A stretch of DNA of 64,000 bases. Origin: Eulemur rufifrons. Lineage: Eukaryota; Chordata; Mammalia; Primates; Lemuridae. Of this stretch, positions 48,301 through 61,001 are shown in pieces. The stretch's first letter is position 1, and the number at the start of each line of letters is the position of its first letter. The translations under genes were made by a program, and so were the position numbers. The stretch lies in the NCBI RefSeq assembly GCF_041146395.1, contig NW_027182874.1:240001-304000 (forward strand), read 5' to 3'. The notes under the pieces are model-generated. The model worked only from the letters and a program-made list of their open reading frames with translations. It had not been told where the DNA came from and searched no databases.

Positions 48301-49481
48301 TTAGTGGAGACTGACAAGAATCCATTCTTCTATGTATCATCTCACCATCATTTTTCCATTGTTTAAAAATGCAGGAAAGTTTTGCAAGTTAGCATTATAA
48401 TTAGTAGCTGGAGGCTACGGTGTTTTTTTTTTTTTTTTTTCCTGTGGGGTCGGTGTGGATGTGTTGGTCAGGCCCTCTGTCAGTTCGCTGGTTGGTTTTT
48501 ATTATCCCCAGAGAGGAGAAGTGGGTATTAGTATGGCAGGTGAAAACTGCGGATCTGTTTCAGAGAATTAAACAGGATCCGCATGGTAATCCCGTTCCTT
48601 TAAGAATCCTTTGCTTCATGAGCTGGGAATCCACCATGGTTCTATATACTTGTCTATGCGTGGGCACAGGAAACTCGCTAGTTCCAAGAAGTATGCCTCA
48701 GAGGTTTTCAATGAACCAGTATGTTGAAAATCCTTTGCAGGTTTTCAGCGTTTCACCATAATTGTGATAACATGTGTATTTGCCTACTGAAACCAAATAT
48801 GGCTGCTATGGACATAAGTATGCTCAGGCGTAGCTGACTTGGTGTTGCCTATTTTTGTCAGTGGAGACTGACAAGAAGCCGTTCTTCTAAGTATCATCCC
48901 ACCATCATTTCTCCATTGTTTAAAAATGCAGGGAAATTTTGCAAATTGGCATTATAATTAGTAGCTGGAGGGTACTTTTTTGTTTTGTGGGGTCGGTCAG
49001 GATGGGTGTTCAGGCCCTCTGTCAGATCGCTGGTTTGTTTTTATTATCCCCAGAGAAGAGTAGTGGGCATGTGTTTGGCAGGTGAAAAGTGCGGATTCTG
49101 TTTCAGAGAATTAAACAGGATCCGCATGGTCATCTCATTCCTTTAAGAATCCTTTGCTTCATCAGCTGGGATTCCACCATGTTTCTATATACTCCTCTAT
49201 GCGTGGGCACAGGTACCTGGCTTGTTCCAAGAAGTATGCTGGAGAGATTACAAATTAACCAGTACGTTGAAAATTATTTGCAGGTGTTCAGGGTTTCACC
49301 ATAATTTTGATAACGTTTGTATGTCCCTCCTGAAACCCAAGAAGGCTGCGACGGACATAACTATGCTGAGGCGTAGCTGACTTGGTGTTGCCTATTTTTG
49401 TTAGTGGAGACTGTCAAGAAGCCATTCTTCTAAGTATCATCCCACCACCATTTTTCCATTGTTTTAAAATGCAGGGAAATT
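36305..49481 (+). repeat. Long higher-order repeat, copy 2 (24 monomers, 13,177 bp)
   Basis: Anchors and classes: 36305 A, 36855 A, 37402 B, 37957 C/A, 38500 C, 39043 A, 39593 B, 40151 C/A, 40694 A, 41242 B, 41798 C, 42341 A, 42894 B, 43447 C, 43990 A, 44541 A, 45088 B, 45644 C/A, 46187 A, 46735 B, 47291 C, 47834 A, 48382 B, 48939 C. Against copy 1 it has one extra A monomer (46187) and lacks the final A-A-B-C, a net change of -3. The last C monomer (48939) is mosaic: its right part carries markers of copy 1's last C (35762), such as 'ggagagattacaaatt' and 'agactgtcaag'. Confidence 0.92.
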
Positions 49482-52400
49482 TTGCAAGTTAGCATTATAA
49501 TTAGTAGCTGGAGGGTACGGTTTTTTTTTTTGTGTGTGGTTGATGTGGATGGGGTGGGGTCAGGCCCTCTGTCAGTTCGCTGGTTAGTTTTTATTATCCC
49601 CAGAGAGGAGAAGTGGGCATGTGTTTGGCAGGTGAAAAGGGCGGATTCTGTTTCAGAGAATTAACGATGATCCCCATGGTCATCCCGTTCCTTTAATAAT
49701 CCTTTACTTCATCAGCTGAAAATCCACCATGGTTCTATATACTCCTCTTTGCGTGGGAACAGGTAACTGGCTTGTTCCAAGAAGTATGCCGCAGAGATTT
49801 TCAATTAACCACTACGTTGAAAATTATTTGCAGGTGTTCAGCGTTTCACCATATTTTTGATAACGTTTGTTTGTGCCTCCTGAAACCCAAGAAGGCTGCG
49901 ACGGACATAACTATGCTGAGGAGTAGCTGACTTGGTGTTGCCTATTTTTGATAGTGGAGACTGACAAGAAGCCATTCTTCTAAGTATCATCCCACCACCA
50001 TTTTTCCATTGTTTTAAAATGCAGGGAAATTTTGCAAGTTAGCATTATAATTAGTAGCTGGAGGGTACGGTTTATTTTTTTGTGTGGTCGATGTGGATGG
50101 TGGGGGTCAGGCCCTCTGTCAGTTCGCTGGTTAGTTTTTATTATCCCCAGAAAGGAGAAGTGGGCATGTGTTTGGCAGGTGAAAAGGGCGGATTCTGTTT
50201 CAGAGAATTAACGATGATCCCCATGGTCATCCCGTTCCTTTAATAATCCTTTACTTCATCAGCTGGAAATCCACCATGGTTCTCTATACTCCTCTTTGCG
50301 TGGGAACAGGTAACTGCCTTGTTCCAAGAAGTATGCCGCAGAGCTTTTCAATTAACCACTACGTTGAAAATTATTTGCAGGTGTTCAGCGTTTCACCATA
50401 ATTGTGAGAACCTTTGTTTGTGCCTCCTGAAACCCAAGAAGGCTGCGACGGACATAACTATGCTGAGGAGTAGCTGACTTGGTGTTGCCTATTTTTGTTA
50501 GTGGAGACTGACAAGAAGCCATTCTTCTAAGTATCAACCCACCACCATTTTTCCATTGTTTAAAAATGCAGGGAAATTTTGCAAGTTAGCATTATAATTA
50601 GTAGCTGGAGGCTACGGTGTTTTTTTTTTTTTTTTTCCTGTGGGGTTGGTGTGGATGTGTTGGTCAGGCCCTCTGTCAGTTCCCCGGTTGGTTTTTATTA
50701 TCCCCAGAGAGGAGAAGTGGGTATTAGTATGGAGGTGAAAACTGCGGATCTGTTTCAGAGAATTAAACAGGATCCGCATGGTAATCCCGTTCCTTGAAGA
50801 ATCCTTTGCTTCATGAGCTGGGAATCCACCATGGTTCTATATACTTGTCTATGCGTGGGCACAGGAAACTGGCTAGTTCCAAGAAGTATGCCTCAGAGCT
50901 TTTCAATTAACCAGTATGTTGACAATCCTTTGCAGGTTTTCAGCGTTTCACCATAATTGTGATAACGTGTGTATGTGCCTACTTAAACCAAATATGGCTG
51001 CTACGGACATAACTATGCTGAGGCGCAGCTGACTTGGTGTTGCCTATTTTTGTCAGTGGAGACTGACAAGAAGCCATTCTTCTAAGTATCATCCCACCAT
51101 CATTTCTCCATTGTTTAAAAATGCAGGGAAATTTTGCAAATTGGCATTATAATTAGTAGCTGGAGGGTACTTTTTTGTTTTGTGGGGTCGGTCAGGATGG
51201 GTGTTCAGGCCCTCTGTCAGATCGCTGGTTTGTTTTTATTATCTCCAGAGAAGAGTAGTGGGCATGTGTTTGGCAGGTGAAAAGGGCGGTTTCTGTTTCA
51301 GAGAATTAACGATGATCCCCATGGTCATCCCGTTCCTTTAATAATCCTTTACTTCATCAGCTGGAAATCCACCATGGTTCTCTATACTCCTCTTTGCGTG
51401 GGAACAGGTAACTGCCTTGTTCCAAGAAGTATGCCGCAGAGCTTTTCAATTAACCACTACGTTGATAATTATTTGCAGGTGTTCAGCGTTTTACCATAAT
51501 TGTGAGAACCTTTGTTTGTGCCTCCTGAAACCCTAGAAGGCTGCAACGGACATAACTATGCTGAGGAGTAGCTGACTTGGTGTTGCCTATTTTTGTTAGT
51601 GGAGACTGACAAGAAGCCATTCTTCTAAGTATCATCCCACCACCATTTTTCCATTGTTTTAAAATGCAGGGAAATTTTGCAAGTTAGCATTATAATTAGT
51701 AGCTGGAGGGTACTTTTTTGTTTCGTGGGGTCGGTCAGGATGGGTGTTCAGGCCCTCTGTCAGATCGCTGGTTTGTTTTTATTATCCCCAGAGAAGAGTA
51801 GTGGGCATGTGTTTGGCAGGTGAAAAGTGCGGATTCTGTTTCAGAAAATTAAACAGGATCCGCATGGTCATCTCATTCCTTTAAGAATCCTTTGCTTCAT
51901 CAGCTGGGATTCCACCATGTTTCTATATAGTCCTCTATGCGTGGGCACAGGTACCTGGCTTGTTCCAAGAAATATGCGGGAGAGTTTTCAAATTAACCAC
52001 TACGTTGAAAATTATTTGCAGGTGTTCAGCGTTTCACCATATTTGTGATAACGTTTGTTTGGGCCTCCTGAAACCCAAGAAGGCTGCGACGGACATAACT
52101 ATGCTGAGGAGTAGCTGACTTGCTGTTGCCTATTTTTGTTAGTGGAGACAGACAAGAAGCCATTCTTCTAAGTATGATCCCACCACCATTTTTACATTGT
52201 TTTAAAATGCAGGGAAATTTTGCAAGTTAGCATTATAATTAGTAGCTGGAGGGTACGGTTTTTTTTTTTGTGTGTGTGGTCGATGTGGATGGGGTGGTCA
52301 GGCCCTCTGTCAGTTCGCTGGTTAGTTTTTATTATCCCCAGAGAGGAGAAGTGGGCATGTGTTTGGCAGGTGAAAAGGGCGGATTCTGTTTCAGAGAATT

Positions 52401-55400
52401 AACGATGATCCCCATGGTCATCCCGTTCCTTTAATAATCCTTTACTTCATCAGCTGGAAATCCACCATGGTTCTCTATACTCCTCTTTGCGTGGGAACAG
52501 GTAACTGCCTTGTTCCAAGAAGTATGCCGCAGAGCTTTTCAATTAACCACTACGTTGAAAATTATTTGCAGGTGTTCAGCGTTTCACCATGATTGTGAGA
52601 ACCTTTGTTTGTGCCTCCTGAAACCCAAGAAGTCTGCGACGGACATAACTATGCTGAGGAGTAGCTGACTTGGTGTTGCCTATTTTTGTTAGTGGAGACT
52701 GACAAGAAGCCATTCTTCTAAGTATCATCCCACCACCATTTTTCCATTGTTTAAAAATGCAGGGAAATTTTGCAAGTTAGCATTATAATTAATAGCTGGA
52801 GGCTACGGTGTTTTTTTTTCTTTTTTTTCCTGTGGGGTCGGTGTGGATGTGTTGGTCAGGCCCTCTGTCAGTTCCCCGGTTGGTTTTTATTATCCCCTGA
52901 GAGGAGAAGTGGGTATTAGTATGGAGGTGAAAACTGCGGATCTGTTTCAGAGAATTAAACAGGATCCGCATGGTAATCCCGTTCCTTGAAGAATCCTTTG
53001 CTTCTTGAGCTGGGAATCCACCATGGTTCTATATACTTGTCTATGCGTGGGCACAGGAAACTGGCTAGTTCCAAGAAGTATGCCTCAGAGCTTTTCAATT
53101 AACCAGTATGTTGACAATCCTTTGCAGGTTTTCAGCGTTTCACCATAATTGTGATAACGTGTGTATGTGCCTACTTAAACCAAATATGGCTGCTACGGAC
53201 ATAACTATGCTGAGGCGCAGCTGACTTGGTGTTGCCTATTTTTGTCAGTGGAGACTGACAAGAAGCCACTCTTCTAAGTGTCATCCCACCATCATTTCTC
53301 CATTGTTTAAAAATGCAGGGAAATTTTGCAAATTGGCATTATAATTAGTAGCTGGAGGGTACTTTTTTGTTTTGTGGGGTCGGTCAGGATGGCTGTTCAG
53401 GCCCTCTGTCAGATCGCTGGTTTGTTTTTATTATCCCCAGAGAAGAGTAGTGGGCATGTGTTTGGCAGGTGAAAAGGGCGGATTCTGTTTCAGAGAATTA
53501 ACGATGATCCCCATGGTCATCCCGTTCCTTTAATAATCCTTTACTTCAACAGCTGGAAATCCACCATGGTTCTATATACTCCTCTTTGCGTGGGAACAGG
53601 TAACTGGCTTGTTCCAAGAAGTATGCCGCAGAGCTTTTCAATTAACCACTACGTTGAAAATTATTTGCAGGTGTTCAGCGTTTCACCATAATTGTGATAA
53701 CGTGTGTTTGTGCCTCCTGAAACCCAAGAAGGCTGCGACGGACATAACTATGCTGAGGAGTAGCTGACTTGGTGTTGCCTATTTTTGTTAGTGGAGACTG
53801 ACAAGAAGCCATTCTTCTAAGTATCATCCCACCACCATTTTTCCATTGTTTTAAAATGTAGTTAAATTTTGCAAGTTAGCATTATAATTAGTAGCTGGAG
53901 GGTACGGTTTTTTTTTTTTTGTGTGGTCGATGTGCATGGTGGGGGTCAGGCCCTCTGTCAGTTCGCTGGTTAGTTTTTATTATCCCCAGAGAGGAGAAGT
54001 GGGCATGTGTTTGGCAGGTGAAAAGGGCGGATTCTGTTTCAGAGAATTAACGATGATCCCCATGGTCATCCCGTTCCTTTAATAATCCTTTACTTCATCA
54101 GCTGGAAATCCACCATGGTTCTATATACTCCTGTTTGCGTGGGAACAGGTAACTGGCTTGTTCCAAGAAGTATGCCGCAGAGCTTTTCAATTAACCAGTA
54201 CGTTGAAAATTATTTGCAAGCGTTCAGCGTTTCACCATAATTGTGATAATGTTTGTTTGTGCCTCCTGAAACCTAAGAAGGCTGCGACGGACATAACTAT
54301 GCTGAGGCGTATCTGACTTGGTGTTGCCTATTTTGTTAGTGGAGACTGAGAAGAAGCCATTCTTCTAAGTATCATCCCACCACCATTTTTCCATTGTTTT
54401 AAAATGCAGGGAAATTTTGCAAGTTAGCATTATAATTAGTAGGTGGAGGCTACGGTGTTTTTTTTTTTTTTCCCTGTGTGGTCGGTGTGGATGTGTTGGT
54501 CAGGCCCTCTGTCAGTTCGCTGGTTTGTTTTTATTATCCCCAGAGAGGAGAAGTGGGCATGTGTTTGGCAGGTGAAAAGGGCGGATTCTGTTTCAGAGAA
54601 TTAAACAGGATCCGCATGGTAATCCCGTTCCTTTAAGAATCCTTTGCTTCATGAGCTGGGAATCCACCATGGTTCTATATACTTGACTATGCGTGGGCAC
54701 AGGAAACTGGCTAGTTCCAAGAAGTATGCCTCAGAGCTTTTCAATTAACCAGTATGTTGACAATCCTTTGCAGGTTTTCAGCGTTTCACCATAATTGTGA
54801 TAACGTGTGTATGTGCCTACTGAAATCAAATATGGCTGCTACGGACATAACTATACTGAGGCGTAGCTGACTTGCTGTTGCCTATTTTTGTCAGTGGAGA
54901 CTGACAAGAAGCCATTCTTCTAAGTATCATCCCACCATCATTTCTCCATTGTTTAAAAATGCAGGGAAATGTTGCAAATTGGCATTATAATTAGTAGCTG
55001 GAGGGTACTTTTTTGTTTTGTGGGGTCGGTCAGGATGGGTGTTCAGGCCCTCTGTCAGATCGCTGGTTTGTTTTTATTATCCCCAGAGAAGAGTAGTGGG
55101 CATGTGTTTGGCAGGTGAAAAGTGCGGATTCTGTTTCAGAGAATTAAACAGGATCCGCATGGTCATCTCATTCCTTTAAGAATCCTTTGCTTCATCAGCT
55201 GGGATTCCACCATGGTTCTATATACACCTCTTTGCGTGGAAACAGGTAACTGGTTTGTTCCAAGAAGTATGCCGCAGAGCTTTTCAATTAACCACTACGT
55301 TGAAAATTATTTGCAGGTGTTCAGCGTTTCACCATAATTGTGATAACGTTTGTTTGTGCCTCCTCAAACCCAAGAATGCTGCGATGGACATAACTATGCT

Positions 55401-58400
55401 GAGGCGTAGCTGATTTGGTGTTGCCTATTTTTGTTACTGGAGACTGACAAGAATCCATTCTTCTAAGTATCATCTCACCATCATTTCTCCGTTGTTTAAA
55501 AATGCAGGAAAGTTTTGCAAGTTAGCATTATAATTAGTAGCTGGAGGCTACGGTGTTTTTTTTTTTTTTCCTGTGTGGTTGGTGTGGATGTGTTGATCAG
55601 GCCCTCTGTCAGTTCGCTGGTTTGTTTTTATTATCCCCAGAGAGGAGAAGTGGGTATTAGTATGGCAGGTGAAAACTGCGGATCTGTTTCAGAGAATTAA
55701 ACAGGATCCGCATGGTAATCCCGTTCCTTTAAGAATCCTTTGCTTCATGAGCTGGGAATCCACCATGGTTCTATATACTTCTCTATGCGTGGGCACAGGA
55801 AACTCGCTTGTTCCAAGAAGTATGCCTCAGAGCTTTTCAATTAACCAGTATGTTGAAAATCCTTTGCAGGTTTTCAGCGTTTCAGAATAATTGTGATAAC
55901 GTGTGTATGTGCCTACTGAAACCAAATATGGCTGCTACGGACATAACTATGCTGAGGCGTAGCTGACTTGGTGTTGCCTATTTTTGTCAGTGGAGACTGA
56001 CAAGAAGCCATTCTTCTAAGTATCATCCCACCATCATTTCTCCATTGTTTCAAAATGCAGGGAAATTTTGCAAATTGGCATTATAATTAGTAGCTGGAGG
56101 GTACTTTTTTGTTTTGTGGGGTCGGTCAGGATGGGTGTTCAGGCCCTCTGTCAGATCGCTGGTTTGTTTTTATTATCCCCAGAGAAGAGTAGTGGGCATG
56201 TGTTTGGCAGGTGAAAAGTGCGGATTCTGTTTCAGAGAATTAAACAGGATCCGCATTGTCATCTCATTCCTTTAAGAATCCTTTGCTTCATCAGCTGGGA
56301 TTCCACCACGTTTCTATATAGTCCTCTATGCGTGGGCACAGGTACCTGGCTTGTTCCAAGAAGTATGCTGGAGAGATTACAAATTAACCAGTACGTTGAA
56401 AATTATTTGCAGGTGTTCAGCGTTTCACCATAATTTTGATAACTTTTTTATGACCCGCCTGAAACCCAAGAAGGCTGCGACGGACATAGCTATGCTGAGG
56501 CGTAGCTGACTTGGTGTTGCCTATTTTTGTTAGTGGAGACTGTCAAGAAGCCATTCTTCTAAGTATGATCCCACCACCATTTTTCCATTGTTTTAAAAGG
56601 CAGGGAAATTTTGCAAGTTAGCATTATAATTAGTAGCTGGAGGGTACGGTTTTTTTTTTTTGTGTGTGGTCGATGTGGATGGGGGGGGGGTCAGGCCCTC
56701 TGTCAGTTCGCTGGTTAGTTTTTATTATCCCCAGAGAGGAGAAGTGGGCATGTGTTTGGCAGGTGAAAAGGGCGGATTCTGTTTCAGAGAATTAACGATG
56801 ATCCCCATGGTCATCCCGTTCCTTTAATAATCCTTTACTTCATCAGCTGGAAATCCACCATGGTTCTATATACTCCTCTTTGCGTGGGAACAGGTAACTG
56901 GCTTGTTCCAAGAAGTATGCCGCAGAGATTTTCAATTAACCACTACGTTGAAAATTATTTGCAGGTGTTCAGCGTTTCACCATATTTGTGATAACGTTTG
57001 TTTGTGCCTCCTGAAACCCAAGAAGGCTGCGACGGACATAACTATGCTGAGGAGTAGCTGACTTGGTGTTGCCTATTTTTGTTAGAGGAGACTGACAAGA
57101 AGCCATTCTTCTAAGTATCATCCCACCACCATTTTTCCATTGTTTTAAAATGCAGGGAAATTTTGCAAGTTAGCATTATAATTAGTAGCTGGAGGGTACG
57201 GTTTTTTTTTTTGTGTGGTCGATGTGGATGGTGGGGGTCAGGCCCTCTGTCAGTTCGCTGGTTAGTTTTTATTATCCCCAGAGAGGAGAAGTGGGCATGT
57301 GTTTGGCAGGTGAAAAGGGCGGATTCTGTTTCAGAGAATTAACGATGATCCCTATGGTCATCCCGTTCCTTTAATCATCCTTTACTTCAGCAGCTGGAAA
57401 TCCACCATGGTTCTCTATACTCCTCTTTGCGTGGGAACAGGTAACTGCCTTGTTCCAAGAAGTATGCCGCAGAGCTTTTCAATTAACCACTACGTTGAAA
57501 ATTATTTGCAGGTGTTCAGCGTTTCACCAGAATTGTGATAATGTTTGTTTGTGCCTCCTGAAACCCAAGAAGGCTGCGATGGACATAACTATGCTGAGGC
57601 GTAGCTGACTTGGTGTTGCCTATTTTTGTTAGTGGAGACTGACAAGAATCCATTCTTCTATGTATCATCTCACCATCATTTTTCCATTGTTTAAAAATGC
57701 AGGAAAGTTTTGCAAGTTAGCATTATAATTAGTAGCTGGAGGCTACGGTGATTTTTTTTTTTTTTCCTGTGGGGTCGGTGTGGATGTGTTGGTCAGGCCC
57801 TCTGTCAGTTCGCTGGTTGGTTTTTATTATCCCCAGAGAGGAGAAGTGGGTATTAGTATGGCAGGTGAAAACTGCGGATCTGTTTCAGAGAATTAAACAG
57901 GATCCGCATGGTAATCCCGTTCCTTTAAGAATCCTTTGCTTCATGAGCTGGGAATCCACCATGGTTCTATATACTTGTCTATGCGTGGGCACAGGAAACT
58001 GGCTAGTTCCAAGAAGTATGCCTCAGAGGTTTTCAATGAACCAGTATGTTGACAATCCTTTGCAGGTTTTCAGCGTTTCACCATAATTGTGATAACATGT
58101 GTATTTGCCTACTGAAACCAAATATGGCTGCTATGGACATAACTATGCTGAGGCGTAGCTGACTTGGTGTTGCCTATTTTTGTCAGTGGAGACTGAAAAG
58201 AAGCCGTTCTTCTAAGTATCATCCCACCATCATTTCTCCATTGTTTCAAAATGCAGGGAAATTTTGCAAATTGGCATTATAATTAGTAGCTGGAGGGTAG
58301 TTTTTTGTTTTGTGGGGTCGGTCAGGATGGGTGTTCAGGCCCTCTGTCAGATCGCTGGTTTGTTTTTATTATCCCCAGAGAAGAGTAGTGGGCATGTGTT

Positions 58401-61001
58401 TGGCAGGTGAAAAGTGCGGATTCTGTTTCAGAGAATTAAACAGCATCCGCATGGTCATCTCATTCCTTTAAGAATCCTTTGCTTCATCAGCTGGGATTCC
58501 ACCATGTTTCTATATACTCCTCTATGCGTGGGCACAGGTACCTGGCTTGTTCCAAGAATTATGCTGGAGAGTTTTCAAATTAACCAGTACGTTGAAAATT
58601 ATTTGCAGGTGTTCAGCGTTTCACCATAATTTTGATAACGTTTGTATGTCCCTCCTGAAACCCAAGAAGGCTGCGACGGACATAACTATGCTGAGGCGTA
58701 GCTGACTTGGTGTTGCCTATTTTTCTCAGTGTAGACAGACAAGAAGCCATTCTTCTAAGTATCATCCCACCACCATTTTTCCATTGTTTTAAAATGCAGG
58801 AAAGTTTTGCAAGTTAGCATTATAATTAGTAGCTGGAGGGTACGGCTTTTTTTTTTGTGTGTGGTCGATGTGGATTGGGGGGGGTCAGGCCCTCTGTCAG
58901 TTCGCCGGTTAGTTTTTATTATCCCCAGAGAGGAGAAGTGGGCATGTGTTTGGCAGGTGAAAAGGGCGGATTCTGTTTCACAGAATTAACGATGATCCCC
59001 ATGGTCATCCCGTTCCTTTAATAATCCTTTACTTCATCAGCTGGAAATCCACCATGGTTCTATATACTCCTCTTTGCGTGGGAACAGGTAACTGGCTTGT
59101 TCCAAGAAGTATGCCGCAGAGCTTTTCAATTAACCGCTACGTTGAAAATTATTTGCAGGTGTTCAGCGTTTCACCATAATTGTGATAACGTGTGTTTTTG
59201 CCTCCTGAAACCCAAGAAGGCTGCGACGGACATAACTATGCTTAGGAGTAGCTGACTTGGTGTTGCCTATTTTTGTTAGTGGAGACTGACAAGAAGCCAT
59301 TCTTCTAAGTATCATCCCACCACCATTTTTCCATTGTTTTAAAATGCAGGGAAATTTTGCAAGTTTGCATTATAATTAGTAGCTGGAGGGTACGGTGTTT
59401 TTGTTTTTGCGGTCGATGTGGATGGTGGGGATCAGGCCCTCTGTCAGTTCGCTGGTTAGTTTTAATTATCCCCAGAGAGGAGAAGTGGGCATGTGTTTGG
59501 CAGGTGAAAAGGGCGGATTCTGTTTCAGAGAATTAACGATGATCCCCGTGGTCATCCCGTTCCTTTAATAATCCTTTACTTCATCAGCTGGAAATCCAGC
59601 ATGGTTCTATATACTCCTCTTTTCGTGGGAACAGGTAACTGGCTTGTTCCAAGAAGTATGCCGCAGAGCTTTTCAATTAACCAGTACGTTGAATATTATT
59701 TGCAGGTGTTCAGCATTTCACCATAATTGTGATAACGTTTGTTTGTGCCTCTTGAAACCCAAGAAGGCTGCGACGGACATAACTATGCTAAGGCGTAGCT
59801 GACTTGGTTTTGCCTATTTTTGTTACTGGAGACTGACAAGAATCCATTCTTCTAAGTATCATCTCACCATCATTTTTCCATTGTTTAAAAATGCAGGAAA
59901 GTTTTGCAAGTTAGCATTATAATTAGTAGCTGGAGGCTACGGTGTTTTTTTTTTTCTTTTCCTGTGGGATCGGTGTGGATGTGTTGATAAGGCCCTCTGT
60001 CAGTTCGCTGGTTTGTTTTTATTATCCCCAGAGAGGAGAAGTGGGTATTAGTATGGCAGGTGAAAACTGCGGATCTGTTTCAGAGAATTAAACAGGATCC
60101 GCATGGTAATCCCGTTCCTTTAAGAATCCTTTGCTTCATGAGCTGGGAATCCACCATGGTTCTATATACTTCTCTATGCGTGGGCACAGGAAACTGGCTT
60201 GTTCCAAGAAGTATGCCTCAGAGCTTTTCAATTAACCAGTATGTTGAAAATCCTTTGCAGGTTTTCAGCGTTTCAGAATAATTGTGATAACGTGTGTATG
60301 TGCCTACTGAAACCAAATATGGCTGCTACGGACATAACTATGCTGAGGCGTAGCTGACTTGGTGTTGCCTATTTTTGTCAGTGGAGACTGACAAGAAGCC
60401 ATTCTTCTAAGTATCATCCCACCATCATTTCTCCATTGTTTAAAAATGCAGGGAAATTTTGCAAATTGGCATTATAATTAGTAGCTGGAGGGTACTTTTT
60501 TGTTTTGTGGGGTCGGTCAGGATGGGTGTTCAGGCCCTCTGTCAGATCGCTGGTTTGTTTTTATTATCCCCAGAGAAGAGTAGTGGGCATGTGTTTGGCA
60601 GGTGAAAAGTGCGGATTCTGTTTCAGAGAATTAAACAGGATCCGCATGGTCATCTCATTCCTTTAAGAATCCTTTGCTTCATCAGCTGGGATTCCACCAT
60701 GTTTCTATATAGTCCTCTATGCGTGGGCACAGGTACCTGGCTTGTTCCAAGAAGTATGCTGGAGAGATTACAAATTAACCAGTACGTTGAAAATTATTTC
60801 CAGGTGTTCAGCGTTTCACCATAATTTTGATAACGTTTGTATGTGCCTCCTGAAACCCAAGAAGGCTGCGACGGACATAACTATGCTGAGGCGTAGCTGA
60901 CTTGGTGTTGCCTATTTTTGTTAGTGGAGACTGTCAAGAAGCCATTCTTCTAAGTATCATCCCACCACCATTTTTCCATTGTTTTAAAATGCAGGGAAAT
61001 T
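49482..61001 (+). repeat. Long higher-order repeat, copy 3 (21 monomers, 11,520 bp)
   Basis: Anchors and classes: 49482 A, 50032 A, 50579 B, 51134 C/A, 51677 C, 52220 A, 52770 B, 53326 C/A, 53869 A, 54417 B, 54972 C/A, 55515 B, 56068 C, 56611 A, 57163 A, 57710 B, 58264 C, 58807 A, 59357 A, 59904 B, 60459 C. The first 3.3 kb match copy 2 at -13,177 bp. 55,515 to about 57,370 matches 42,894 onward at -12,621 bp, and about 57,400 to 60,900 matches copy 1 at -24,697 bp. Against copy 1 it has gained B-C-A after 52220 and lost four monomers by fusion at 54972 and five at about 57,380. Confidence 0.9.

Noticed and set aside
21474..49481. Pure assembly duplication as the explanation for the 14,825-bp match
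   Set aside because: Not excluded, but the copies differ by whole-monomer gains and losses, T-run lengths and scattered bases, which a simple duplicated contig would not show.
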